This document shows, one piece after another, positions 1-6,521 of a stretch of DNA of 17,432 bases. The translations under genes were made by a program, and so were the position numbers. The DNA lies in NCBI GenBank assembly GCA_035490315.1, contig DATHET010000100.1, positions 1-17,432 of the forward strand. The letters run 5' to 3'. Below the pieces are notes generated by a model. That model ran no database searches. It was not told where the DNA came from and saw nothing but the letters and a program-made list of their open reading frames with translations. Positions within the stretch are counted from its first letter, which is position 1. Each line of letters begins with the position of its first letter. Source of the DNA: JADJQU01 sp035490315 (GTDB lineage Bacteria > Planctomycetota > UBA1135 > GCA-002686595).

Positions 1-141
1 CGGACCTATCTGCATCTGCTGACGCGCGCGAAGGAGCTGGGCGCTCGGGCCGTATTCCTGCACGTTCCGCCGATCGAAGTCGTCGACCTGCAGCGGCAGA
101 TCACGTCCGTGAAGGCCCTGGCTCGAGAGCTCTGCGCGTAA
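1..141 (+). CDS. C-terminal end of a probable pyroglutamyl-peptidase I (peptidase C15)
   Basis: Only the last 46 codons are present; the frame is open from base 1 and stops with TAA at 139-141. The visible end reads YLHLL, a short spacer, then AVFLHVPP and a final helix of about 20 residues. Pyroglutamyl-peptidase I proteins end this way: a beta strand carrying F(I/V)HVP, then one closing helix (the human enzyme has AFVHVPP here). The family removes N-terminal pyroglutamate from peptides in the cytosol. The catalytic Glu, Cys and His would lie mostly upstream of the window, so activity cannot be judged. The call rests on one short motif and another Rossmann-like hydrolase cannot be excluded. 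The next gene starts 137 nt downstream, and I see no hairpin or promoter in that gap. Confidence 0.45.
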   Translation, partial: RTYLHLLTRAKELGARAVFLHVPPIEVVDLQRQITSVKALARELCA

Positions 142-278
142 CGTTTCGATCGTTCGTGACCGAGGCGGGGCTCGAGCTGCCGCCAAGTGCGTAGCAGCGC
201 GGGGACTTGTGCGCAGTGTCCAGGAATCCGCGACCGGCTTGAGCGTCTGCGATCGATGATTCGTGAACGAGCATCTCC

Positions 279-1376
279 ATGGCCGTTCCCTCGACATCCC
301 AGGTCTCCTCGCGCGCGGTTGTCGTCGCCGCGCGCCATGTCTCGACGGGCTTCGAGCGCTTCTCTCCGAACAACCCGGTGCGCGCCCTGCTGCCGATGAT
401 CGGCCGCACGCCGCTGATCGAGCTCAGGCTGCGCTGGCGCGGAAGATTCCGGCGGATTTTCGCGAAAGCGGAGAGCTTCAATTTCACGGGCAGCATCAAG
501 GACCGCATGGCGGCGTGGGTGCTCGCCGATGGGTGGGAGCGCGGCGCCTGGCGGCCTGGCCACACGATCGTCGAGGCCTCCTCCGGTAACACGGCGATCG
601 CTCTGGCGGCGCTGGGCCGCGCGCTCGGATCGCCCGTGCGCATTTTCATGCCTACGTGGATGAGCGCGGAGCGCGTGCAGATTCTCGCGGGCTTCGGGGC
701 GGAGCTCGTGGGCGTATCGGAGGCCGAGGGAGGCTTCCTCGGCAGCGTCGCGCGCGCGGCGCACTACGGGCTCGAGCGCTCGGATGCATTCCTGCCCGAC
801 CAGTTCGCCAACCAGGCCAACCTCGAAGCCCACGCCTGCACGACCGGACCGGAAATCCTGGCGCAGCTCGCTTCGATCGGCTCGGAGCCTGAAATTTTCG
901 TCGCGGGCGTCGGCACGGGAGGCACGGTCATGGGCGTCGGTCGCGCACTGCGCGAATCCTGCCCTCGTGTGCGCATCCATCCGCTGGAGCCCGCGGAGTC
1001 GCCGATCCTGACGACCGGGATCCACTGCGGCCACCACCGCATCCAGGGCATCTCGGACGAGTTCATCCCGCAGATCGTCGATCTCGAGGAGCTCGATCGC
1101 CCCGTCGCGGTGCACGACGGAGACGCGATCCTCGCCGCACAGCAGCTTGCGCGATGCATGGGTCTCGGCGTGGGCATCTCCAGCGGCGCGAACCTGCTGG
1201 GCGCGTTGCAATTGCAGAACGAAGCTGGCGGCGACGCGATTTGCGTCACCGTGTTTCCCGACAGCAACAAGAAGTATCTGAGCACGGACCTCTTCCGCCG
1301 CCAGGAACCTGGGAGCGATTGGCTGACGCCGGAGCTCGAGTTCGAGGGCTGGCGAGCCGTGACGGCCGTGATCTGA
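279..1376 (+). CDS. PLP-dependent cysteine synthase family protein (CysK/CysM-like)
   Basis: The 365-residue product is a fold-type II PLP enzyme of the O-acetylserine sulfhydrylase family, which replaces the acetyl (or a related) group of activated serine with sulfide to form cysteine in the cytosol. Visible landmarks: IGRTPLIEL at about 41-49; NFTGSIKDRM with the PLP-binding lysine K74; the substrate loop SSGNT at 101-105; the phosphate-binding GTGGT at 212-216; SSGAN at 301-305, whose serine contacts the pyridine ring; and KKYLSTDLF near the end, typical of cysteine synthases. The N-terminus is about 30 residues longer than usual. ATG 279 is the first ATG after an in-frame TGA at 264 and has no Shine-Dalgarno site, so a start at M40 is possible. 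Substrate (O-acetyl- versus O-phosphoserine, or cystathionine beta-synthase activity) cannot be read from sequence. Probably monocistronic. Confidence 0.88.
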   Translation: MAVPSTSQVSSRAVVVAARHVSTGFERFSPNNPVRALLPMIGRTPLIELRLRWRGRFRRIFAKAESFNFTGSIKDRMAAWVLADGWERGAWRPGHTIVEASSGNTAIALAALGRALGSPVRIFMPTWMSAERVQILAGFGAELVGVSEAEGGFLGSVARAAHYGLERSDAFLPDQFANQANLEAHACTTGPEILAQLASIGSEPEIFVAGVGTGGTVMGVGRALRESCPRVRIHPLEPAESPILTTGIHCGHHRIQGISDEFIPQIVDLEELDRPVAVHDGDAILAAQQLARCMGLGVGISSGANLLGALQLQNEAGGDAICVTVFPDSNKKYLSTDLFRRQEPGSDWLTPELEFEGWRAVTAVI

Positions 1377-1619
1377 GCACGGAGACTTCGCGCGCAGGCT
1401 CGCGATCTCGCGGCTTCATCATGCCGCCGCCCGCAATCGCCCCAATCTCGACTTTCCTCCGTCTCGCGGATGTCGAGCTTCCGCTCCAGCTCTACGCACA
1501 AGGTCGAGTTCAGCTGCGCCCTTCGCCTGAGGCACACGGCGCACTCCGGCCGCTCCAATGCACAGGTGATGCGATTCGCATCCCTCTCCACCCACTACCG
1601 GAACCGATCGAGGTGCCCC

Positions 1620-2189
1620 ATGGTCGCAATGAACAACGTCAAGGCCCGTGACATCATGCAAACTCGGGTCGTCACCCTCTCTCCTTCGGCCCCGATCCAA
1701 TCCGCGATCGAGACTCTGGAGGAGCTGCACATCAGCGGCGCGCCTGTCGTAGATTCCGCAGGGAACATCGTCGGGATGCTCTCGGCACGCGACATCGTCA
1801 AGTCCGAGCACATGCAGAACGACGTGATCCAAGCGGGGAAGGGCGAGTACCGGTTGATCGCCGAGGACGAGGACGAGGAGCAGCCTCAGGCCTTCGACGA
1901 GGTCCTCTTCTCCTTCAACGATTTCAGCCCGCAGACCATCGGCAGCACCACGGTCAGCGAATGGATGTCCAAGGGCATCGTCTCCGTGGGACCGGATTGC
2001 AGCTTGCGCACCGTCTGCAAGCTGATGGTGAAAGAGCACATCCACCGCGTCGCGGTAGTCGAGCACCGCAAGCTCGTGGGCATCATCACCACGCTCGACA
2101 TCGTGCGCTGCATCGCCGACGGCCCGCCCGTGCGCAAGCATCCGCTGGACGCCGCGGCTGTCGGGATCTCCGCGGGCCGTCAGAAGTAA
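1620..2189 (+). CDS. CBS-domain pair protein (Bateman module)
   Basis: The 189-residue protein consists of two CBS domains. The first (about 7-66) contains ARDIMQTRVVTLSP, a central HISGAPVVD and ends VGMLSARDIV. The second (about 110-167) contains VSEWMSKGIVSVGPD, HIHRVAVVE and VGIITTLDIVR. Such pairs bind adenosine nucleotides (AMP, ATP, SAM) and sense energy state; no catalytic or DNA-binding domain is attached. Between them lies an acidic linker (EDEDEE at 82-87) and a phenylalanine-rich stretch, longer than the usual connection. The frame is open from 1470, but the upstream part is low-complexity Ser/Arg. ATG 1620 is chosen because CBS1 starts seven residues later and AGGTG sits 4 nt before it. 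The 243-nt gap after the previous gene holds no obvious signal. The partner is unknown. Confidence 0.87.
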   Translation: MVAMNNVKARDIMQTRVVTLSPSAPIQSAIETLEELHISGAPVVDSAGNIVGMLSARDIVKSEHMQNDVIQAGKGEYRLIAEDEDEEQPQAFDEVLFSFNDFSPQTIGSTTVSEWMSKGIVSVGPDCSLRTVCKLMVKEHIHRVAVVEHRKLVGIITTLDIVRCIADGPPVRKHPLDAAAVGISAGRQK

Positions 2190-2316
2190 GCTCTCGCGCT
2201 CGGCCCAAGGCGGATGCGGCGACCGGCATGAGGCTGGAGCAGTCTCCGCCCTCAGGCCGAGGCTCTCGGTCTTCGAGGCTCGCCCCTCGCTGAGCGCCAG
2301 CCCCAGGCCTCGCCGC

Positions 2317-3102
2317 TCAGAAGCCGCCGCCGAAGCTGATCGCGAGGGCGTCGAACGAGGTGTCGATCCCGGGGATCGTCACGCCGTTTTCGCGGTCGCT
2401 CTCGTCGAAGGACAGGCTGCGATGGAGGAATGACACTCCGGCCGAAAAGTGCGACCAGCGGAACCTGGGACCGATCTCGAAGCCGAAGGCGCCGCCGTCC
2501 GTGTCGTAGTCGTCGTCGCCCGAACCGAGCTCCTGGTGGACTTCCGTTCCGCCGCCGGCCAGCGACACTTCGCTGAACAGGCTGAACTCGAAGCCCTCGC
2601 CGCGCGCGAGCACGATCTCGGGCTCGACCGCGAGCCGCAGCCCGATGGAAACCCAGGTCAGCGAATCCGAGCTGTGCTGCTCGTCGAGCGTGAGAGCGTG
2701 GATCCAGGGACCGACGCGCACCGGCATGCGGAAGCGATCGCCTCCGTGGACGCGGTACAGGAAGAACGGCGAGAACTCGACCGAGGTCGCCTGCGACTCC
2801 TTCGCGGCCTGGCCCTCGAACAGGTCGTCCTCGGAATTCATCACCTCGATCGAGACTCCGCCGCCGAATCCCGAGCGGTTGGTCGCCTCCGCCAGGAGCC
2901 CGACGAACCCCGCCTCGGTCTCGTCGTCGAACGAGCCATCGGCGTCGTGCTCGTAGTCGCCGCCGGCAAGCGTCATCCGGCCGTCAAACACGACTCCAAG
3001 CTGGCGATGGGGTCGCGGGGGGCCGCCCTGGACTCCGGTCACGGCGCAGCCGGCGGTGAGCGATGCAGGGAGCGCGGCAAATAGAAGGAGGCGGTGTTTC
3101 AT
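2317..3102 (-). CDS. Probable lipoprotein / outer-membrane beta-barrel protein
   Basis: The 261-residue product starts with a short export signal (MKHRLLLFAALPASLTAGC) whose end resembles a lipobox, with C19 as the likely lipidated cysteine; Thr at the -3 position is unusual, so ordinary signal peptidase cleavage is possible. The rest is rich in alternating hydrophobic/polar strands separated by acidic Asp/Ser/Glu loops. It ends in FGGGF, the terminal phenylalanine typical of outer-membrane barrels. No catalytic motif is seen and the family is not recognised. ATG 3102 is chosen over an upstream extension to 3555 because the signal peptide starts there and GGAGAA lies 4 nt before it (3107-3112). 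It is transcribed away from the RHH gene and converges with the CBS gene across a 127-nt gap. Confidence 0.68.
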   Translation of the reverse strand: MKHRLLLFAALPASLTAGCAVTGVQGGPPRPHRQLGVVFDGRMTLAGGDYEHDADGSFDDETEAGFVGLLAEATNRSGFGGGVSIEVMNSEDDLFEGQAAKESQATSVEFSPFFLYRVHGGDRFRMPVRVGPWIHALTLDEQHSSDSLTWVSIGLRLAVEPEIVLARGEGFEFSLFSEVSLAGGGTEVHQELGSGDDDYDTDGGAFGFEIGPRFRWSHFSAGVSFLHRSLSFDESDRENGVTIPGIDTSFDALAISFGGGF

Positions 3103-3250
3103 CGGGTTCTCCGTGCGCAGGGCGATGGCGAGCGGGGGTGGGCGGGGCCCCAAGCTACCCGCCGCGCTGCTCGGTGGAGAGGCGTTCCCTGGGCGCTCCG
3201 GGCGTTCGAGGGCCCGAATCGACGAAAACGAGCCAGATGAGGCTCCCCGA

Positions 3251-3273
3251 ACACTCCAATGGGAGTGTACACT
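3251..3273. promoter_or_regulatory. Operator-like dyads upstream of the sulfate-activation operon
   Basis: Within 23 bp there are three copies of one half-site in alternating orientation: ACACT (3251-3255), AGTGT (3264-3268) and ACACT (3269-3273). They form two nested dyads: ACACTCC, 4-nt spacer, GGAGTGT (3251-3268), and the perfect 10-bp palindrome AGTGTACACT (3264-3273). TACACT at 3268-3273 also has the shape of a -10 box, though no -35 match is seen. The site lies 77 nt before the RHH start, in a 247-nt divergent gap shared with the reverse-strand lipoprotein gene. RHH repressors typically bind such short repeated half-sites, so autoregulation is a reasonable inference. Confidence 0.4.
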
Positions 3274-3349
3274 TTCGGGCCGTCCACCAGGCGGGCAAAG
3301 ACCTCGCGACCCCTCCTTCCGCCTCCTCCAGCGCCCTTTCTCGAGCCCC

Positions 3350-3580
3350 GTGCGCGACCCGAAAGTCACCGTCAAGATCCCGCGGCAGCTGTTTCTGAAG
3401 ATCCAGCATGTCGTCGATGGGTCGGGATTCAACTCCCCGACGGACTTCATCGTGTTCGTGTTGCGCGATCTGATGAACGAAGCCGAAAAGCATCGTGCCA
3501 GCCAGACCGCGGCGCCCGAGTACAGCGCCGAGGAGCTCGAAGAGGTCAAGCGCAAGCTGAAAAACCTGGGCTACCTCTAG
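3350..3580 (+). CDS. Small ribbon-helix-helix (CopG-like) protein with C-terminal LGYL tail
   Basis: The 76-residue product begins with a basic beta strand (KVTVKIPRQLF), then a helix (KIQHVV), the turn GFNS and a second helix (TDFIVFVLRDLM): the ribbon-helix-helix plan of CopG/Arc-type dimeric DNA binders. After a Ser/Thr/Ala linker (about 46-56) comes a charged helix ending KNLGYL. To my knowledge a very similar tail closes many sulfatase-like and AP-superfamily proteins. GTG 3350 is chosen because the conserved strand begins directly after it; the frame is open back to 3056 but that part is antisense to the lipoprotein signal region and has no protein-like character. No Shine-Dalgarno site. 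It is the first gene of a tight operon, 22 nt before sat, and a paralogue starts at 17271. DNA binding is inferred from fold; a role as a protein partner is also possible. Confidence 0.75.
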   Translation: MRDPKVTVKIPRQLFLKIQHVVDGSGFNSPTDFIVFVLRDLMNEAEKHRASQTAAPEYSAEELEEVKRKLKNLGYL

Positions 3581-3602
3581 CCGCCGACAAGCACCACCTC
3601 TG

Positions 3603-4880
3603 ATGACCACCTCCACTGCCACGTCCATCTCACCCGTCCACGGCGGCCTGCCGAAACCGATCAACCGCATCGAGCCCAGGGACCGCGCGAATTTCCCCGC
3701 CTGGCGGAAATTCCCGGCCGTCGAAGTCACCGACAACGACCGCACCACGCTCTACCGGATCGCGGACGGAACCCTGTCGCCCCTGACCGGGCCGATGGAC
3801 CACGCGGACTACACCAGCGTGCTCTCGCGCATGGCGATCGAGCGCAACGGCAAGCTCTGGGCCTGGACGATTCCGATCGTGCTGCCCGTCACCGACGCCG
3901 AGGCAGCGGCCTGTGTGGTCGGCAAGGAGATCGCGCTGTCCTCGAACGGCGAGCTGTTCGGCAAGCTGCGCGTCAAGGACGTCTACGACTGGGACAAGGC
4001 CGCCTTCGTCGCCGCCGTCTACGGCACGCCGCGCACGGACCATCCCGGCGCGAGATTGTGGCTCGCCGACCCGCGCACGAAGTGCGTCAGCGGCGAGATC
4101 ACGCTCGCTTCGCACGTCGATCCGCGCGGCTTCGCCAAGCGCATCATGGCGCCGGTGCAGACGCGCGCGCTGATCGAGAAGAAGGGCTACGAGCAGACCG
4201 TCGCTTTCCAGACGCGCAATCCGCTGCACCGCGCTCACGAATACGCGCTGGTCTACGGCGCGGAGAAAATCCTGCGCGAGACGAAGAAGCGCACGGGAGT
4301 GATCCTCAATCCGCTCGTCGGCCAGTTGAAGGGCGACGACGTTCCCGCCGACACGCGCATGCAGACCTACGAAGCGCTGGTCGAAGGCCGATTCCTCGGC
4401 GTGGGCGACCTCGACGCGGCGCTGTGGAAGCAGACCAGCCAGGACCTGAACGATCAGCTCGAGCTGATCGGCCTGGACATGCGCATGTACTACGGCGGCC
4501 CGCGCGAAGCCGTGATGCACGCGATCTACCGCCAGAATCTGGGCTTCACGCATTTCATCATCGGCCGCAAGCACGCCGATGCGCCTTACGACGACAAGAC
4601 CGCGATCTGGGGCGACTTCGATGCCCAGGAAATCTTCGGCAAGCTCGGCGGCCAGCTCTCGATCAAGACCGTGAACGTCGGTTTCGCCGCCTACTTCGAA
4701 GAAATAGGCCGCGTCGGTCTGGTCGAGGAGAACAAGGGCAAGACCCAGGTGAACATCTCCGGCACCGTGATGCGCGACACGCTCGGCAAGGGCCAGATGC
4801 CCGACGAGCGCGTGATGCGGCCCTCGACCGCGAAGGTGCTCGCCGCCTACTACCAGTCGCAAGCCAAGGTTTCGGGCTGA
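3603..4880 (+). CDS. sat: Sulfate adenylyltransferase (ATP sulfurylase), divergent subfamily
   Basis: The 425-residue enzyme should join sulfate to ATP, giving adenosine 5'-phosphosulfate (APS) and pyrophosphate in the cytosol. An N-terminal PUA-like domain (to about 170) is followed by the nucleotidyltransferase domain. The first catalytic motif is nearly canonical: QTRNPLHRAHE at 203-213 (usually QTRNPxHRAHE). It is followed by YGGPREAVMHA (297-307), the second motif GRKHAD (321-326; usually GRDHAG) and SGTVMRDTL with MRPSTAKVL near the end, matching the usual SGTxxR and RPEVAxVL. No APS-kinase domain is fused. The Lys and Asp in the second motif mark a branch away from textbook Sat. ATG 3603 has no Shine-Dalgarno site. 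It is followed 2 nt later by the sulfatase-like gene and then by cysC, so APS is probably passed on to PAPS. Confidence 0.92.
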   Translation: MTTSTATSISPVHGGLPKPINRIEPRDRANFPAWRKFPAVEVTDNDRTTLYRIADGTLSPLTGPMDHADYTSVLSRMAIERNGKLWAWTIPIVLPVTDAEAAACVVGKEIALSSNGELFGKLRVKDVYDWDKAAFVAAVYGTPRTDHPGARLWLADPRTKCVSGEITLASHVDPRGFAKRIMAPVQTRALIEKKGYEQTVAFQTRNPLHRAHEYALVYGAEKILRETKKRTGVILNPLVGQLKGDDVPADTRMQTYEALVEGRFLGVGDLDAALWKQTSQDLNDQLELIGLDMRMYYGGPREAVMHAIYRQNLGFTHFIIGRKHADAPYDDKTAIWGDFDAQEIFGKLGGQLSIKTVNVGFAAYFEEIGRVGLVEENKGKTQVNISGTVMRDTLGKGQMPDERVMRPSTAKVLAAYYQSQAKVSG

Positions 4881-4882
4881 CG

Positions 4883-5836
4883 ATGGGCCTGTTCGAGTTC
4901 CTCAAGAAGAAGGAACCGCCGAAGCCGGCGGCCGGACCGCGGCCCATGCTGCGGCCGATGGGCGGCGGCCTGCCTCCGCATCCCGAGCCCAAGGCCGAGA
5001 ACAACTTCATCATCGCGATCCTCGACTCGTGCCGCTTCGATTCGTTCATGACGGCCGCGCCGAAGACGATGATGAAGCTCGGGCCGGTCGAGAAGCGCTA
5101 CACCTACGCGTCGTGGACCGCGCCGTCGCACTACAACCTCCTGACCGGTCTCTTGCCGCACACTTCGCCGCCGAACGTGTACGCGTCGGAGTACTACAAG
5201 GAGGACTTCTTCAACTACAACTCGCGCCTGGGAACCAAGGGCATCGAGTTCGGGAAGATGGTGCCGACCCTGTGGTTCCCGGGGCTCTTGCGCAACACGC
5301 TCGGCTACTCGACCCACGCGCGCGTGTCGCTGCCGGTGCTCAATCCGAAGACCGGGATCAACCGCGACTTCGATTCGTTCACGTTGATGGACCACCACAA
5401 CGACATGCGCGCGATGCTGCCGACGATGAAGTTCGACACGGCGCGACCGTCGTTCTACATGCTGAACATCGGCGAGACGCACTACCCCTACGCGAAGCCC
5501 AACGAGGACAGCTCGATGTGGCCGCGCATCTCGGGCGTCAACGGCGTCTTCAAGAAAATGGACGAGGCCGTCGGTCCCGACGGCCAGCTGATCAAGGACC
5601 AGACGCAGTTCTTCGATCATGAAAAGCTCGAGCAGCTGCGCGCGCGCCAGATCGACGCGGTGCGCTACCTCGACGACGTCTTCCAGGAACTGTTCGACCT
5701 GGTGCCGAAGAACACCCACATCGTGATCACCGCCGACCATGGCGAGTTGTTCGGCGAAATGGGCTACTTCGGCCACGGGCCGATCATGCACGAAAAATGT
5801 TTCGAGGTGCCGTACCTCGAGGGCAAGATCCGCTAA
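4883..5836 (+). CDS. Sulfatase-like AP-superfamily protein with Thr at the nucleophile position
   Basis: The 317-residue product has no signal peptide (MGLFEFLKKK, then a Pro-rich stretch to about 37), so it should be cytosolic. Sulfatase-fold landmarks: AILDSCRFDSF (45-55) with metal ligand D48; WTAPSHYNLLTG (78-89), equivalent to the sulfatase signature CxPSR..LLTG; GETHYPY (197-203); and TADHGELFGE (283-292) with a following HG..MHEKCFEVP. The nucleophile position is T79, not the Cys/Ser converted to formylglycine, so a classical sulfatase is unlikely. A Thr nucleophile occurs in AP-superfamily transferases such as LtaS and in phosphodiesterases. At 317 residues it is short for the family (commonly 400-550) and ends soon after the last metal region. 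Packed between sat (2 nt) and cysC (12 nt), it may act on APS, PAPS or a sulfated or phosphorylated product; the substrate is unknown. Confidence 0.8.
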   Translation: MGLFEFLKKKEPPKPAAGPRPMLRPMGGGLPPHPEPKAENNFIIAILDSCRFDSFMTAAPKTMMKLGPVEKRYTYASWTAPSHYNLLTGLLPHTSPPNVYASEYYKEDFFNYNSRLGTKGIEFGKMVPTLWFPGLLRNTLGYSTHARVSLPVLNPKTGINRDFDSFTLMDHHNDMRAMLPTMKFDTARPSFYMLNIGETHYPYAKPNEDSSMWPRISGVNGVFKKMDEAVGPDGQLIKDQTQFFDHEKLEQLRARQIDAVRYLDDVFQELFDLVPKNTHIVITADHGELFGEMGYFGHGPIMHEKCFEVPYLEGKIR

Positions 5837-5848
5837 CGCAAAACGAAA

Positions 5849-6406
5849 ATGACTAATCAAGGTTTCACTCTCTGGTTCACCGGCCTCTCCGGCAGCGGCA
5901 AGAGCACGCTCGCCACGTACCTGATGCCGATCCTCAAAGCTCGCGGCAAGAACGTCGAGATCCTCGACGGCGACGAAGTGCGCGAGAATCTCTCGAAGGG
6001 CCTCGGCTTCTCGAAAGAAGACCGCGACACGAACATCCGCCGCATCGGGTTCGTCGCCAATCTGCTCGCGCGCAATGGCTGCGTGGCGGTCACCGCCGCG
6101 ATCTCGCCCTACCGCGAGATCCGCGATGAAGTGCGCAAGAAGACGCAAGCCGGTTTCGTCGAGGTCTACGTCGAGGCGCCGCTCGACATCCTCGAGGAGC
6201 GCGACACCAAGGGCCTCTACAAGAAGGCTCGCGCGGGGATCATCAAGAATTTCACGGGCGTCAGCGACCCGTACGAAGCTCCTACGCATGCGGAAGTCGT
6301 CGTGCACACGGGCACCGAATCGATCGAGCAGAGCGCGGCGAAGATCCTCGCTTTCCTCGAATCGAAGGGCCTGCTCACGCCCGCGAAGGCTGGCGCCAAG
6401 GCCTAA
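5849..6406 (+). CDS. cysC: Adenylyl-sulfate (APS) kinase
   Basis: The 185-residue protein phosphorylates APS at the 3' position with ATP to give PAPS, the sulfuryl donor for sulfotransferases and PAPS reductase. All family features are present: Walker A GLSGSGKST at 12-20; LDGDEVRENLSKGLGFSKED (39-58) for APS binding; RDTNIRRIGFVA (59-70); AISPYREIRDE with S86, the serine that is phosphorylated in some APS kinases; and the mobile lid ending FTGVSDPYEAP (135-145). Length is normal for a stand-alone kinase. ATG 5849 lies 12 nt after the sulfatase-like gene and has no Shine-Dalgarno site, so translation may depend on coupling. It is the last gene of the operon: five bases after its TAA begins a 45-bp perfect hairpin. 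No PAPS-using enzyme is visible nearby. Confidence 0.95.
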   Translation: MTNQGFTLWFTGLSGSGKSTLATYLMPILKARGKNVEILDGDEVRENLSKGLGFSKEDRDTNIRRIGFVANLLARNGCVAVTAAISPYREIRDEVRKKTQAGFVEVYVEAPLDILEERDTKGLYKKARAGIIKNFTGVSDPYEAPTHAEVVVHTGTESIEQSAAKILAFLESKGLLTPAKAGAKA

Positions 6407-6411
6407 GTACG

Positions 6412-6505
6412 GAGTCAGGTGACCGTCCGGAGTCGTGATGGACATCCGCGCGCCGCGAAAGCGGCGCGCGGATGTCCATCACGACTCCGGACGGTCACCT
6501 GACTC
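6412..6505. repeat. Perfect 45-bp inverted repeat with GAAA loop
   Basis: Left arm 6412-6456 and right arm 6461-6505 are exact reverse complements over 45 bp, separated only by GAAA (6457-6460). As RNA this would be an extremely stable hairpin capped by a GNRA tetraloop. It begins 5 nt after the cysC stop and ends 16 nt before the next start, so it probably terminates or protects the upstream mRNA and insulates the next gene. No U-run follows, so it is not a standard intrinsic terminator. Its outer part (TACGGAGTCAGGTGA, 6408-6422) and an inner block GTCCATCACGA (6474-6484) recur in the hairpin at 6910-6959, so this is a repeat family. Confidence 0.93.
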
Positions 6506-6513
6506 AGCATCGC

Positions 6514-6519
6514 GAGGAG
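6514..6519 (+). promoter_or_regulatory. Ribosome binding site (GAGGAG)
   Basis: GAGGAG lies 2 nt before ATG 6522, closer than usual. It is one of the few clear Shine-Dalgarno-like sites in the window. It supports 6522 as the start in preference to codons further upstream, which lie inside the hairpin. Confidence 0.5.
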
Positions 6520-6521
6520 TT

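Noticed and set aside
279..1376. Cysteine synthase as part of the sulfate-activation operon
   Set aside because: It is about 2 kb away, separated by the CBS gene and an opposite-strand gene, so the shared sulfur theme alone does not link them.
2290..2320. Terminator between the convergent CBS and lipoprotein genes (CTGAGCG...CGCTCAG)
   Set aside because: Only a 7-bp stem with a 17-nt loop, overlapping the lipoprotein stop codon and with no T-run; could be chance at this GC content.
3103..3555. N-terminal extension of the reverse-strand lipoprotein gene
   Set aside because: It is Ser/Arg/Pro-rich without structure. A signal peptide and GGAGAA mark ATG 3102, and the extension would cover the RHH gene.
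4058..4882. Open frame fused upstream of the sulfatase-like gene, giving a 592-residue reading
   Set aside because: The upstream part is Arg-rich and lies in another frame over sat, which has clear catalytic motifs. Sulfatase-like sequence begins at ATG 4883.
4883..5836. Classical formylglycine-dependent sulfatase
   Set aside because: The signature has Thr and His where Cys/Ser and Arg are required, and there is no export signal.
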